From contig NZ_JANHOI010000001.1 in assembly GCF_026930205.1 (NCBI RefSeq), positions 1-64,000 of the forward strand: a stretch of DNA of 64,000 nt. The letters run 5' to 3'. The notes under the pieces are model-generated. The model was not told the DNA's origin. It searched no databases and worked only from the letters and a program-made list of their open reading frames with translations. Every line of letters begins with the position of its first letter. Position 1 is the first letter of the stretch. Source of the stretch: Bartonella sp. 220B (lineage in GTDB: Bacteria > Pseudomonadota > Alphaproteobacteria > Rhizobiales > Rhizobiaceae). Made by a program: the position numbers and the translations under genes. Positions 39,319 to 49,427 of the stretch are shown here, one piece after another.

Positions 39319-40539
39319 ATGCGTCGAGTTGTTGTAACTGGGATGGGAATTGTCTCCGCGATTGGAAATAACCCTAAAGATGTTTTAACCAGTTTGTATG
39401 AAGCAAAATCTGGGATTTCCTATGCCCCCCAATATGCCGAATTAGGCTTTCGTAGCAGAGTTTATGGAAAACCTGATATTGATATAGAGGCATTGGTCGA
39501 TCGACGCGCTTTGCGTTTTCATGGACGCGGAACTGCTTGGAATCATATCGCCATGGATCAAGCAATTGTTGATGCGGGTTTAGAGCTTTATGAAGTATCA
39601 AATGAACGCACAGGTATCATTATGGGCTCGGGAGGCCCTTCAACGCAATCAATCGTTGAAGCCGCTGACATTACACGCCAAAAAGGTCCAAAGCGCGTTG
39701 GTCCTTTTGTTGTACCTAAAGCAATGAGTTCTACAGCATCCGCAACGCTTGCGACTTTTTTTAAAATTAAAGGTGTGAACTATTCGATCTCTTCGGCTTG
39801 TGCTACTTCTAATCATTGTATTGGCAATGCTTATGAATTGATCCAGTACGGCAGGCAGGATCGTGTCTTTGCTGGTGGTTGCGAAGATTTGGACTGGACA
39901 TTATCTGTTTTATTCGACGCTATGGGCGCTATGTCTAGCAAATATAATGACGTACCAGAAAAAGCTTCACGCGCTTATGATATCAATCGTGATGGATTTG
40001 TTATTGCTGGTGGAGCGGGTGTTTTAGTTCTTGAAGAGCTGGAGCTTGCCAAGGCACGTGGTGCAAAAATCTACGGAGAAATTATCGGATATGGCGCTAC
40101 ATCTGATGGGCATGACATGGTTGCTCCATCTGGTGAAGGGGCAGAACGGTGCATGCGCATGGCACTTGCAACGGTCAATAATAAAATTGATTATATCAAC
40201 CCCCATGCAACAGCAACACCTGTTGGTGACCCTCCTGAAATAGAAGCAATCCGCCGTGTCTTTGGAGAAGGTGATCAATGTCCACCAATTTCCGCCACAA
40301 AATCTCTGACTGGTCATTCTTTAGGAGCCGCGGGTGTTCAAGAAGCGATCTATGCACTGTTAATGATGAATCACAATTTTATTTGCGAGAGCGCCCATAT
40401 TGAAGAGCTTGATCCAGCTTTTATCAATATGCCAATTGTTCGTGAACGTCGTGATCATCAACAACTTAATACTGTATTATCAAATACATTTGGCTTTGGT
40501 GGTACCAATGCAACGCTCGTTTTCCAACGCTATGTGTAA
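39319..40539 (+). CDS. fabB: 3-oxoacyl-ACP synthase I
   Basis: The condensing enzyme that elongates the cis-3-decenoyl-ACP made by FabA. The catalytic Cys lies in [18 protein letters not shown] and the two histidines in [11 protein letters not shown] and [14 protein letters not shown]. The 406-residue length and pairing with fabA point to FabB rather than FabF. The start ATG has AGGAGG upstream (39309-39314). Confidence 0.97.
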   Translation: MRRVVVTGMGIVSAIGNNPKDVLTSLYEAKSGISYAPQYAELGFRSRVYGKPDIDIEALVDRRALRFHGRGTAWNHIAMDQAIVDAGLELYEVSNERTGIIMGSGGPSTQSIVEAADITRQKGPKRVGPFVVPKAMSSTASATLATFFKIKGVNYSISSACATSNHCIGNAYELIQYGRQDRVFAGGCEDLDWTLSVLFDAMGAMSSKYNDVPEKASRAYDINRDGFVIAGGAGVLVLEELELAKARGAKIYGEIIGYGATSDGHDMVAPSGEGAERCMRMALATVNNKIDYINPHATATPVGDPPEIEAIRRVFGEGDQCPPISATKSLTGHSLGAAGVQEAIYALLMMNHNFICESAHIEELDPAFINMPIVRERRDHQQLNTVLSNTFGFGGTNATLVFQRYV

Positions 40540-40590
40540 ATTAAGAGTTCTTAGCGGATTGAAAAAAAGCATAGTTTTATGGAGAATAGT

Positions 40591-41409
40591 ATGAAAGGTT
40601 TGATGGAGGGCAAACGTGGCCTTATTATGGGGGTTGCAAATGATCACTCAATTGCTTGGGGCATTGCCTGTCAACTCGCAAAAGCAGGAGCTGAATTAGC
40701 ATTTACCTATCAAGGAGATGCCTTCGGAAAACGGGTGCAACCACTTGCAGAAAAACTTGGTTGCAAATTGTTGCTTGAATGCGATGTTGAAAAAATTGAA
40801 AATCTTGATCATGTCTTTGAACATCTTGAAAAAGAATGGAAAACAATTGATTTTATTGTTCATGCCATTGGCTTTTCAGATAAAAATCAACTCAAAGGAC
40901 GTTATGTTGATGTTACAACACGCGAAAATTTTAAGCGTACGATGGTTATTTCAGCTTACTCCTTTACTGAAATTGCTCAGCGTGCTGGTAAGCTTATGCC
41001 CAATGGAGGTGCTCTTTTAACGCTCACTTATGGAGCTTCACAGCAAGTGGTCCCTAATTACAATATCATGGGTGTTGCTAAAGCTGCTTTAGAAGCTATG
41101 GTACGCTATTTAGCAGCAGATTTTGGCCCGCAAAATATTCGTGTTAATGCCATTTCAGCAGGACCTGTTAGAACATTAGCAGGTAATGGTATTTCGTCTG
41201 CACGCGCAATCTTTTCATATCAACGCCGTAATGCTCCCCTACGTCGCACCGTAAACATTCATGAAATCGGAAAATCTGCTCTTTACCTCCTTTCTGACTT
41301 ATCATCAGGCGTTACTGGTGAAATTCATTACGTTGATTCAGGCTATAACATTATGTCTATGCCAACACTTGAAGAGCTAAAACAAAGTGAAGAAACGCAA
41401 GGAGAATGA
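40591..41409 (+). CDS. fabI: Enoyl-ACP reductase (NADH)
   Basis: Performs the last reductive step of each fatty-acid elongation cycle. A short-chain-dehydrogenase fold with the FabI-type cofactor motif GVANDHSIAWGIA and the active-site tyrosine and lysine in PNYNIMGVAKAALEA. SAGPVRTLAGNGI is the substrate-loop region. The ATG at 40591 is chosen because GGAG (40581-40584) precedes it by the right distance; the ATG at 40579 overlaps that site. About 272 residues, normal for the family. Third gene of the fab block. Confidence 0.96.
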   Translation: MKGLMEGKRGLIMGVANDHSIAWGIACQLAKAGAELAFTYQGDAFGKRVQPLAEKLGCKLLLECDVEKIENLDHVFEHLEKEWKTIDFIVHAIGFSDKNQLKGRYVDVTTRENFKRTMVISAYSFTEIAQRAGKLMPNGGALLTLTYGASQQVVPNYNIMGVAKAALEAMVRYLAADFGPQNIRVNAISAGPVRTLAGNGISSARAIFSYQRRNAPLRRTVNIHEIGKSALYLLSDLSSGVTGEIHYVDSGYNIMSMPTLEELKQSEETQGE

Positions 41410-41656
41410 CTATTCAGCACTGTTAAAAGTGCAAAAACTTATCATATATATAACGTTTTAAAAGTATATTGCATAGTTTTTCTAACGTAAATGCTATGAA
41501 TAATGAGAGTTTTTGTGTTTTTAGAATATACGACTAAAATAACAGCTCATATGACACAAACAACTACCTCATACACATATAATCCGTTAAGATGGTTGGT
41601 TTGTGAATGATCAATGCAGTTCATTATTAAGTTTTCGTTGTAATTGCATTATCTTG

Positions 41657-42691
41657 TTATTTGAATGATTTAAAATATACTGTACCACCACTCTCATTTT
41701 TAAATGTCCGACCGAGTAATGTATTGGCTGCTTCAACTACACTTTTATCACAAAATAAAACTTGATAAATTTGCTCTGTAATTGGCAATTCTACCCCAAA
41801 ACGCTGTGCTAATGTACGCACTTCTTTCGTATTTAAATAACCTTCAACAACTTGACCAATCTGTTTTTCCGCTTTTTCTCTCTCCATTCCTTGACCAAGC
41901 AGTATTCCAAAACGGCGATTGCGTGACTGGTTGTCAGTACACGTTAAAACGAGATCACCTAAGCCTGTCATACCCATGAATGTAGAAAGATCAGCACCCA
42001 TTGCAACACCTAAACGACTAATTTCAGCTATCCCTCGTGTGATCAAAGCTATTCGAGCGTTGGCTCCAAATCCCATACCATCTGATATTCCTGCACCAAT
42101 AGCAATGACATTTTTGGTTGCACCACCTAATTGAACACCTACCATATCTGAATTTTTATAAACTCTAAAATTTTTGCTACAATGAAAAAGTCGCTGTAGC
42201 TCTTCACCAAATTTAGCATCAGAAGCTGCTAACGTAATTGCTGTGGGTAAGCCATTAGCAAGTTCTTTAGCAAAAGTTGGTCCAGACAAGACAGCTAAAG
42301 GGATTTTATCACCTAAAACCTCACGAGCAACTTCTTGTAAGAGGCGTCCCGTACCTTGTTCTAAGCCTTTCGTTGCCCAAATAACACGTGAATTTTGATG
42401 CAAATAAGGCTGAATATTACACAATACCTGACGAAATGCATAGCTTGGAACGACAATCAATATATTAGAACTGGTCGTTATTGCTGTTTCAAGAGACGTT
42501 TCAAGCAATAGATTGTTAGGAAATGGAATATCGGGTAAAAATGCCTGATTACAGCGATGTTTTTGTAATTTTCTGATATGTCGAGGATCATGTCCCCAAA
42601 GTAAAACACTCTGGCCGTTACGGGCAAGAGTAATGGCTAATGCTGTGCCAAAAGAACCGGCACCGATAACTGTTATCGAAATAGCTTTCAT
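41657..42691 (-). CDS. gpsA: Glycerol-3-phosphate dehydrogenase (NAD(P)+)
   Basis: Makes sn-glycerol 3-phosphate from dihydroxyacetone phosphate for phospholipid synthesis. N-terminal dinucleotide fold [38 protein letters not shown]; the catalytic lysine in [18 protein letters not shown]; and [18 protein letters not shown]. 344 residues, slightly longer than the usual 330-340. It is convergent with the fab genes. Confidence 0.97.
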   Translation of the reverse strand: MKAISITVIGAGSFGTALAITLARNGQSVLLWGHDPRHIRKLQKHRCNQAFLPDIPFPNNLLLETSLETAITTSSNILIVVPSYAFRQVLCNIQPYLHQNSRVIWATKGLEQGTGRLLQEVAREVLGDKIPLAVLSGPTFAKELANGLPTAITLAASDAKFGEELQRLFHCSKNFRVYKNSDMVGVQLGGATKNVIAIGAGISDGMGFGANARIALITRGIAEISRLGVAMGADLSTFMGMTGLGDLVLTCTDNQSRNRRFGILLGQGMEREKAEKQIGQVVEGYLNTKEVRTLAQRFGVELPITEQIYQVLFCDKSVVEAANTLLGRTFKNESGGTVYFKSFK

Positions 42692-43058
42692 TAAGCTTTC
42701 TGATTATTTTTCAAATTTCCAATCTGCATTATACACTATAATATACTTATTAAAGAGTACTTTAATATAAATTAACTGAATTTGAAAATACCCTTTTTTC
42801 TTAGATTTACCTCACACAACATGAAATCTTTCATACTTTCTCATGTTCTATACTGAATTATATAAACACAACTTCTTGTACATTCTATAAAGAGCTCTTT
42901 GTTTCAAATAAAATTAAGGTTACGCTAAACTATCCATGTTTTCTGTTTTAGAATAAAAGTACATTTCAAATTGTAATAATCCCTTAAACAATTACTCGAC
43001 TGATACCCTATACTTAATATCCTATCATGTCCCACAATATTTTTGCGACCAGTGCCTA
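42692..43058. other. Intergenic region without recognised features
   Basis: About 370 AT-rich bases between the gpsA start and the cyo operon terminator. It should hold the gpsA promoter; nothing else was recognised. Confidence 0.55.
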
Positions 43059-43089
43059 CAAAAAAAGCCAATGCACTTGGCATTGGCTT
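43059..43089 (-). terminator. Intrinsic terminator of the cyo operon
   Basis: A perfect 10-bp stem (43065-43074 / 43080-43089), 5-base loop and a run of T on the minus strand, about 30 bases past the cyoD stop. Confidence 0.9.
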
Positions 43090-43120
43090 CATAAATAGTC
43101 AATATTTTGATTCTCAGTAA

Positions 43121-43906
43121 CTACTTTACGGAATTTTTTGTATTTGGCGCTTGCCCCACAGGCATCTCTACACCTGGTGCTTGCTCTGCAGGAGCCTGCA
43201 CTGGTAACTGTCCTACAGGCATCTCTACACCCGGTGCTTGCTCTGCAGGAGCTTGCACTGGTAACTGTCCTACAGGCATCTCTACACCCGGTGCTTGCTC
43301 TGCAGGAGCTTGCACTGGTAACTGTCCTACAGGCATCTCTACACCCGGTGCTTGCTCTGCAGGAGCCTGCACTGGTAACTGTCCTACAGGCATCTCTACA
43401 CCCGGTGCTTGCTCTGCAGGAGCCTGCACTGGTAACTGTCCTACAGGCATCTCTACACCCGGTGCTTGCTCTGCAGGAGCCTGTGTTGACAACTGCTCCA
43501 CTGGTCTTTCTGTATTCGGTAATTGCCTAGGTACCGATACAGAATTCCCTAATACTTCTGGCTCAATAACACGCCCTGAACCACCCATCATATTGTAATT
43601 CAAATGAGAAATAGCCCACCACGTACCTCCAATAATAATAAAAACGCAGATAGCTGCAAACCATAATGCGCTTAAATTCCACTTAGCATCTGGACCAGAA
43701 TTCAAGTGCAAGAAGAAAACAATTTGCACTATAATCTGAATAATCGCCATTCCAATGAGATATGCAACCTTTGTGCTAATTGCCCAACTGTCCATCATGC
43801 CATACATCACAGGAATAAAAGACCCCATCGTAAAAAATACAGCTAAAATAAAACCGATTAAATAGGAACCAGTACTGGGACCATGTGTTTCGTTATGCAC
43901 ACTCAT
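43121..43906 (-). CDS. cyoD: Cytochrome o ubiquinol oxidase subunit IV with repeat tail
   Basis: The first 110 or so residues are a normal CyoD: three membrane helices (SYLIGFILAVFFTMGSF, AYLIGMAIIQIIVQIVFFLHL, LWFAAICVFIIIGGTWWAI). CyoD assists assembly of the CuB centre of the bo3 oxidase. A Pro/Gln/Glu-rich tail of about 150 residues is appended, built of six 19-residue units (VQAPAEQAPGVEMPVGQ core). From known CyoD topology the tail would face the periplasm. The ATG at 43906 has AGGAG upstream and overlaps the cyoC stop by one base (TAATG). CyoD is normally about 110-125 residues, so this is more than double. Last gene of cyoABCD. Confidence 0.94.
   Translation of the reverse strand: MSVHNETHGPSTGSYLIGFILAVFFTMGSFIPVMYGMMDSWAISTKVAYLIGMAIIQIIVQIVFFLHLNSGPDAKWNLSALWFAAICVFIIIGGTWWAISHLNYNMMGGSGRVIEPEVLGNSVSVPRQLPNTERPVEQLSTQAPAEQAPGVEMPVGQLPVQAPAEQAPGVEMPVGQLPVQAPAEQAPGVEMPVGQLPVQAPAEQAPGVEMPVGQLPVQAPAEQAPGVEMPVGQLPVQAPAEQAPGVEMPVGQAPNTKNSVK
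43155..43496 (-). repeat. 57-bp tandem repeat array (6 copies) in cyoD
   Basis: Six head-to-tail units of exactly 57 bases, nearly identical, coding for 19 residues each. Copies at both ends carry most of the differences. The unit is a multiple of three, so copy-number change keeps the frame. Confidence 0.95.
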
Positions 43907-44571
43907 TATAACGCTCCTAATAGATAAACCATCGTGAAAACACCAACCCACACAATATCAAGCAAATGCCAAAAAATTGAAAGGCATGTCAAACGCGTTT
44001 TATTATCCTGATCCAAACCACTACGACGAAGATGAAAAAACATTACGACCATCCAAAGAAGACCAACACTTACATGAAGACCATGGGTGCCCACCAAAGC
44101 AAAAAATGCTGACCAATAAGCGGACAGAACCTCTCGCCCAAAAAGCTGTAGACCTGTCGCAGGATCAATACCAGCATAAGCATTAGGATCGTAATAAAAC
44201 ACCTCGCTCAGAAGCTCATGAAACTCATAAACTTCCATTCCGATAAAGCAAAATCCTAGGACCAAGGTAACTGCCATCCAGAACCGCACACCACTAAGAT
44301 TACTTTTATGCGCTTGTACCATTGCAAACCCGTAAGTAATTGATGACAGTAATAAGATAGCAGTTTCAACCAAAACAAATTTTAAATCAATGAATTCATT
44401 GCCTGCTTTCCCTCCACCATAAGAAGCAGAAAAAACGGCAAAACTTGAAAAAAGTGTCGAGAATAAAATCAAATCCGAAAGAATGTAGACCCAAAAACCA
44501 AATGTCATTATTGAGCTACTATCGTGATGATGTTCATCGACGTGAGCATTATTCATTGTCATCGCATTCAT
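43906..44571 (-). CDS. cyoC: Cytochrome o ubiquinol oxidase subunit III
   Basis: An inner-membrane subunit of the bo3-type quinol oxidase. Five membrane helices are visible (MTFGFWVYILSDLILFSTLF first; GTHGLHVSVGLLWMVVMFF near residue 160), with a histidine-rich start DEHHHDSS. The ATG at 44571 overlaps the cyoB stop by four bases (ATGA). 221 residues, a normal length. Confidence 0.97.
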   Translation of the reverse strand: MNAMTMNNAHVDEHHHDSSSIMTFGFWVYILSDLILFSTLFSSFAVFSASYGGGKAGNEFIDLKFVLVETAILLLSSITYGFAMVQAHKSNLSGVRFWMAVTLVLGFCFIGMEVYEFHELLSEVFYYDPNAYAGIDPATGLQLFGREVLSAYWSAFFALVGTHGLHVSVGLLWMVVMFFHLRRSGLDQDNKTRLTCLSIFWHLLDIVWVGVFTMVYLLGAL

Positions 44572-46586
44572 ACTGTTGCTCCTTGTTTTTTAAGAACAGC
44601 TGTAAAAACATCCTCAGTTTTTTGTACTTCTTCAGCTGGAATATAGTAACCATGGTGGTCACCTGTTAATGAATGACGCACAATCGTTGCAATAAAACCA
44701 ATCAATCCAATCACAACAAGCCACCAAATATGCCAAACAAGCGCAAAACCAACGACTAATGAAAAGAATCCTGCAATAATCCCTGCTGATGTGTTTGAAG
44801 GCATATGGATTTTTGAAAACCCATTTATTGGACGCTGATAACCATTCTTCTTCATATGCCAATAAGCATCGTCAGTCTGTACTTCTGGAATTATCGCAAA
44901 ATTGTAAGCAGGAGGAGGGGAAGAAATAGACCATTCAAGCGTCCGTCCATCACCCCAAGAATCATTGAGCGTTACTGGTAAACGCCCTTTATGCTTGATA
45001 CCGTACCAAATTGCTAAAACAACTTGCAGTACAAAACAAAGGATACCAAGCAAAATAATAAAGGCACCCAATGCGGCAATAATAAACATTGGCTGCCAAC
45101 TCGGTTCCATATAATGTTGGAGACGACGCGTTGCTCCCATAAGTCCAAGTGCATACACTGGAAAAAATGCAAGATAAAAACCAATAAACCAGCACCAGAA
45201 AGATGCAATACCTAATATGCGATTCGGTTTATAACCAAAAACTTTCGGAAACCAAAAAGCAAGCCCAGCTAAATAAGAAAAAACAACACCACCAATAATT
45301 GTATGATGGAAATGCGCTATCAAAAAGAGCGAATTATGAAACTGCCAATCCGCAGGCACGATAGACATCAAAACGCCTGTTAATCCGCCACCAACAAATG
45401 TAAAGATCATGCCCATACACCAAAGCATTGGAGGCTCGAAACGAATGCGACCTTTATACATCGTCAGTAACCAATTAAAGACTTTCACACCTGTAGGAAC
45501 TGCAATAACCATCGTTGCAATACCAAAGAAAGTATTTACAGCCTCACCTCCACCCATTGTAAAGAAATGGTGTCCCCAAACAACAAGCGAAAGAATTAAA
45601 ATAACCAACATTGCCCATACCATTGAAGTATAACCAAAAAGGCGTTTTGAAGAAAAAGTCGATACAACCTCAGAAACAATCCCAAAAGCAGGAACAACCA
45701 AAACATAAACTTCAGGATGACCAAAAATCCAGACATAGTTAATCCATACCATCGGATTTCCACCACCAACATTGGTAAAGAAATTCATGCCCAAATAACG
45801 ATCACATGCCAAGAGTGCGAATGCTACAGCTAAAACAGGATAAATCACCAAAATAAGGACATTGCTAACGAAAGCGCTCCAACAAAAAACTGGCATTTTC
45901 ATCATTGTCATCCCAGGAGCACGCATTTTAATAATGGTCGCAACAAAATTGATGGCCCCCATTGTCGTCGCGATACCAGAAAGCTGAAGTGACCATAAAT
46001 AATAATCGACCCCTGTATCTGGACTCCCTTGCAATTCGGTAAAAGGTGGATACATCAACCAACCACCACGACCAAAATTACCAACACCTAGGGATATGTT
46101 AATCAATATTGCCCCTGCAGCTGTAATCCAAAATCCTAAATTATTTGCAAAGGGGAAAGCAACATCACGCGCACCAATTTGCAGCGGTATGAGATAATTG
46201 AAAAGACCAAATAAAATAGGCGTAGCCATGAAGAAAATCATAATCGTGCCGTGGGCCGAAAAAATCTGATCAAAATGATCCGGCGGTAAATACCCCGCCG
46301 TTTCATTCCCAAGCGCCATAGCCTGATGCGTTCGCATCATAATCGCATCAGCAAAACCACGTACAAGCATGATAATACCAAGAACAATGTACATAATACC
46401 AATGCGTTTATGGTCAACCGTTGTAATCCAATTTCGCCATAAAACTCCCCACCATCCAAGTACTGTTAAAGCAATAACAGCAATTAAACCTCCCAAAACA
46501 ATCGCAATACATGTGTATAAAACGATTGGCTCATGTGCAAGTGCATGAAAAGCACCAGCTGTAGGATCTGTAAGTCTTCCAAACAT
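44568..46586 (-). CDS. cyoB: Cytochrome o ubiquinol oxidase subunit I
   Basis: The catalytic proton-pumping subunit carrying low-spin heme b and the heme o-CuB centre where oxygen is reduced. The heme-copper signature is intact: WIFGHPEVYVLVVPAFG with the cross-linked His-Tyr pair, VWGHHFFTMGGG with the CuB histidines, and HFHHTIIGGVVFSYLAG for the hemes. 672 residues with some 15 helices, as in E. coli CyoB. Second gene of cyoABCD. Confidence 0.98.
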   Translation of the reverse strand: MFGRLTDPTAGAFHALAHEPIVLYTCIAIVLGGLIAVIALTVLGWWGVLWRNWITTVDHKRIGIMYIVLGIIMLVRGFADAIMMRTHQAMALGNETAGYLPPDHFDQIFSAHGTIMIFFMATPILFGLFNYLIPLQIGARDVAFPFANNLGFWITAAGAILINISLGVGNFGRGGWLMYPPFTELQGSPDTGVDYYLWSLQLSGIATTMGAINFVATIIKMRAPGMTMMKMPVFCWSAFVSNVLILVIYPVLAVAFALLACDRYLGMNFFTNVGGGNPMVWINYVWIFGHPEVYVLVVPAFGIVSEVVSTFSSKRLFGYTSMVWAMLVILILSLVVWGHHFFTMGGGEAVNTFFGIATMVIAVPTGVKVFNWLLTMYKGRIRFEPPMLWCMGMIFTFVGGGLTGVLMSIVPADWQFHNSLFLIAHFHHTIIGGVVFSYLAGLAFWFPKVFGYKPNRILGIASFWCWFIGFYLAFFPVYALGLMGATRRLQHYMEPSWQPMFIIAALGAFIILLGILCFVLQVVLAIWYGIKHKGRLPVTLNDSWGDGRTLEWSISSPPPAYNFAIIPEVQTDDAYWHMKKNGYQRPINGFSKIHMPSNTSAGIIAGFFSLVVGFALVWHIWWLVVIGLIGFIATIVRHSLTGDHHGYYIPAEEVQKTEDVFTAVLKKQGATV

Positions 46587-46659
46587 TTCTCAACCCATAT
46601 CAAATGAATTTCAGTTAAAAGAAACCTTCTTTTAAAAAGGTCCTTTCTCGATTGATGCC

Positions 46660-47631
46660 CTAAATAACACCAGGATCAAAAACAGAACAAAGAGCACCCC
46701 AAAGCGACTGAGCCGCAGCACGCTTCATTAAGTCTTCATTACATACGGTATTTTCAGAAACACATCGATTGACAATCCGGTAATAAAGCCGCTCTTCAAT
46801 AGGTGCAAAATAACGTACTTCTGCATCTTTTTCCTTCGCAGCAATATCACCCATACGCGGCGCAACAGAAAGCTGACGATAAGATGCACGATCAAGAGCT
46901 TGTCCATGAGACCGAGCTTTAGCAATCCAATTATCAAAATCTTGTTGAGACACAGAATGCCATTTAAAGCGCATTTGTGCAAAACCATCACCACTGTAAT
47001 TTGCTGAGGTTCCTTTGAATACTCCATGCTCATCCGCTATCAAATGCAATTTAGAATTCATCTGCGGCATAGCGTAAAGAACCGTCCCTAGTTTTGGTAC
47101 CCAAAAGGCATTTACAGAATTTTCTGATGTCAACTGCAACAAAACTTGACGCCCTTTAGGTGCGTAAATCTCATTGATCGATGCAATATTATATTCAGGG
47201 TAAATAAAAAGCCATTTCCAATCAAGAGCAACAACATCTACTTGCAACGGCTTCCCTTCGCCAACCACTTCCACTGGAAGCGGATTTTCTGGCTCAAGCT
47301 TATAGGTGTAATAGGCTGTCAATGCACCTAAAACGGTTACAATAATAATTGGAATACCCCACATGAACGCTTCAATTTTATTTGAATGCCCCCAATCAGG
47401 TAAATATTCTTCTGCAGTATTCGACGCTCGATATTTAATGGCCAAAAATACAACACTCACCATCACTGGGATTACAACGCAAAGCATAACAGCAACACAA
47501 ATAACAATCAAAATAAGCTGTTGTCGCGCAACATACCCTGCCGGGTGAATAACATCAAATTTACAACTAGATAAAAGAAACGCCATCCCTAAAATCACGA
47601 GCACCTTTATTTGTTTAACAAAGTTTCTCAT
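46660..47631 (-). CDS. cyoA: Cytochrome o ubiquinol oxidase subunit II (lipoprotein)
   Basis: A lipid-anchored subunit of the bo3 oxidase. The ATG at 47631 gives a classical lipoprotein signal peptide ending in LLSSC (Cys about residue 23). Two membrane helices follow (IVICVAVMLCVVIPVMVSVVFL; IPIIIVTVLGALTAYYTY) and then a periplasmic cupredoxin-like domain (VDVVALDWKWLFIYPEY, NSVNAFWVPKLGT). It lacks the CuA ligands, as quinol oxidases do. A longer frame from 47694 lacks a sensible signal peptide. First gene of the operon. Confidence 0.96.
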   Translation of the reverse strand: MRNFVKQIKVLVILGMAFLLSSCKFDVIHPAGYVARQQLILIVICVAVMLCVVIPVMVSVVFLAIKYRASNTAEEYLPDWGHSNKIEAFMWGIPIIIVTVLGALTAYYTYKLEPENPLPVEVVGEGKPLQVDVVALDWKWLFIYPEYNIASINEIYAPKGRQVLLQLTSENSVNAFWVPKLGTVLYAMPQMNSKLHLIADEHGVFKGTSANYSGDGFAQMRFKWHSVSQQDFDNWIAKARSHGQALDRASYRQLSVAPRMGDIAAKEKDAEVRYFAPIEERLYYRIVNRCVSENTVCNEDLMKRAAAQSLWGALCSVFDPGVI

Positions 47632-47756
47632 CTCACCTGCCCCATCATACATATCAGAAGTTGTTATCAAAAAACGATAAAACCTCAATAACATGCTTAC
47701 CTATTTAAAAAGAATTATCAAGTAAATTCAAATGCTCACATCAATATTATACAGCA

Positions 47757-48221
47757 TTATACAACTTTTGATCCTCTGGTGCCCAATTTAAGCCTCTTAG
47801 AAAGATATTCAAGCGCAAACCAATAGCCATCACTCCCACAACCAGCAATAACCGCATCCACATCTGTGGCGCTATAAGAATGGTGGCGAAAAGCTTCACG
47901 CTGATAAATATTAGACAAATGAACTTCCACTTTTGGCCCTGAAAATATTTTTAATGCATCAAGAAGTGCAACAGATGTATGACTGTAAGCTGCTGGATTG
48001 ATGATCAATCCAGCACTCACTCCAACGGCTCTCTGTATCCATTCTACCAATTGACCTTCACAGTTACTTTGATGAAAATGCACTATTACACCAGCATTTG
48101 TTGCCCATTCACTGCAAAATTTTTCAATATCTTCTAAAGTCTCAGTTCCGTAAATTTCTGGCTCTCGTTGACCAAGAAAATTTAAATTAGGACCATTTAA
48201 AACCGTTATAATTATAGACAT
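47757..48221 (-). CDS. aroQ: 3-dehydroquinate dehydratase, type II
   Basis: Catalyses the third step of the shikimate pathway, 3-dehydroquinate to 3-dehydroshikimate. Type II signature VLNGPNLNFLGQREPEIYG with catalytic tyrosine, QSNCEGQLVEWI, INPAAYSHTSVALLDAL and VEVHLSNIYQREAFRHHS. The ATG at 48221 has AGAGG upstream and gives 154 residues, near the family's 145-155. Upstream in-frame codons overlap the end of recF and are rejected. Confidence 0.97.
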   Translation of the reverse strand: MSIIITVLNGPNLNFLGQREPEIYGTETLEDIEKFCSEWATNAGVIVHFHQSNCEGQLVEWIQRAVGVSAGLIINPAAYSHTSVALLDALKIFSGPKVEVHLSNIYQREAFRHHSYSATDVDAVIAGCGSDGYWFALEYLSKRLKLGTRGSKVV

Positions 48222-48273
48222 AGTAAGCCTCTTTTTCTCGACCATCACCTTATTTAAAAAATGAACATATTTT

Positions 48274-49416
48274 CTACTGCAATAAAGCTCCATCCTTAAT
48301 CTCAAAAAATTCTGCTCGTCCTTTTAGAGCATCAAATAAAATGCGATCCGTTCCTGTCATAAATGTTTGTCCCCCTAAGTCATCAAGAATATCAAATAAA
48401 GCAACACGCCGATGAGGATCAAGATGTGCAGCCATTTCATCAAGAAGAAGAATGGGAGCCTTATCTGACATCATGCCTGTTAAACGCGCATGACACAAAA
48501 CCAAACCCGTTAGAAGAGCTTTTTGTTCACCTGTTGAACAAGATGTTGCAGCCATATTTTTATCAGCATAAAAAACCTGCAAATCCGTACGATGTGGTCC
48601 TTCCAATGTTCGCCCAGCAGCACGATCTCTTGCACGATTACGCCGCAGTCGCCCATAAAATTGCTCTTCAACCTCAACCGCTGATATCTTATCAAGAGCT
48701 ATTTCTAAAAAACCATCAATTTGCAAAAAAGCTCGTGGAAAAGGTATTTGAGAAGGCGTTTGTGCAAACATATCATTTAAAAGGCGAATAACATCGATAC
48801 GCGCCGCAGCAATAGCCGTTGCCAACTCTGCCATTTGCTTTTCCAAAGCATCAAACCAAGCAAAATCTTCATTTCCATCTAAAAACAAACGATTACGCGC
48901 GCGCATAGCCTTATCATAATCTGCTATGCGGCGACTATGCAAAGGATCAATCGCCAAAACCATACGATCCAAAAAACGACGACGCTCAAGCGAAGGACCT
49001 GTAAAAAGCCCATCCATAGAAGGAGTCAAAATGCTAATATGACAATAATCTGTCAAGCAGTCGCTTGTCTCATTCACACCATTAATATGAACTTTTCGAC
49101 CATTGCCACCAACTTCCAAAGCTGTGCCAATATTCACTTCGCCATAAAGAGCACATTCAAGGCGCGCAAAGATGACAAATCCTCCACCCCCACCATCTGC
49201 AAAACTCACATCAGAATAAGCCGCACGCCGCAAACCACGACCAGGAGAGAGAAAAGAGAGCGCCTCTAAAAGGTTCGTCTTACCAGCACCATTATGGCCA
49301 GTAAAAACAACATGTTGACCTGAAAAATGAACATTAAAAGAAGGATAATTGCGATAACGCATAAGCTTTAGCTGTTTCACTGCCACTTTGTGCACATGAC
49401 CAGCTATGCATTGCAA
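48274..49416 (-). CDS. recF: DNA replication and repair protein RecF
   Basis: An SMC-like ATPase that helps load RecA at single-strand gaps. Walker A FTGHNGAGKTNLLEAL near residue 40, signature-type CSTGEQKALLTGLVLCHA near 300, and Walker B ILLLDEMAAHLDPHRR near 325. The proposed start is TTG at 49416, 11 bases after the dnaN stop, with GGGA upstream; GTG codons at 49395 and 49386 are alternatives. It follows dnaN in an apparent dnaN-recF unit. 380 residues, normal. Confidence 0.95.
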   Translation of the reverse strand: MQCIAGHVHKVAVKQLKLMRYRNYPSFNVHFSGQHVVFTGHNGAGKTNLLEALSFLSPGRGLRRAAYSDVSFADGGGGGFVIFARLECALYGEVNIGTALEVGGNGRKVHINGVNETSDCLTDYCHISILTPSMDGLFTGPSLERRRFLDRMVLAIDPLHSRRIADYDKAMRARNRLFLDGNEDFAWFDALEKQMAELATAIAAARIDVIRLLNDMFAQTPSQIPFPRAFLQIDGFLEIALDKISAVEVEEQFYGRLRRNRARDRAAGRTLEGPHRTDLQVFYADKNMAATSCSTGEQKALLTGLVLCHARLTGMMSDKAPILLLDEMAAHLDPHRRVALFDILDDLGGQTFMTGTDRILFDALKGRAEFFEIKDGALLQ

Positions 49417-49427
49417 AACAATCGTCC

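Noticed and set aside
43155..43496. Possible CRISPR array
   Set aside because: The units are contiguous 57-bp coding repeats without unique spacers, inside cyoD.
43107..43598. A plus-strand frame of 163 codons with cysteine-rich repeats over cyoD
   Set aside because: It is the antisense of the 57-bp array; because the unit is a multiple of three, every frame stays open. It has no ribosome-binding site and cyoD on the other strand is certain.
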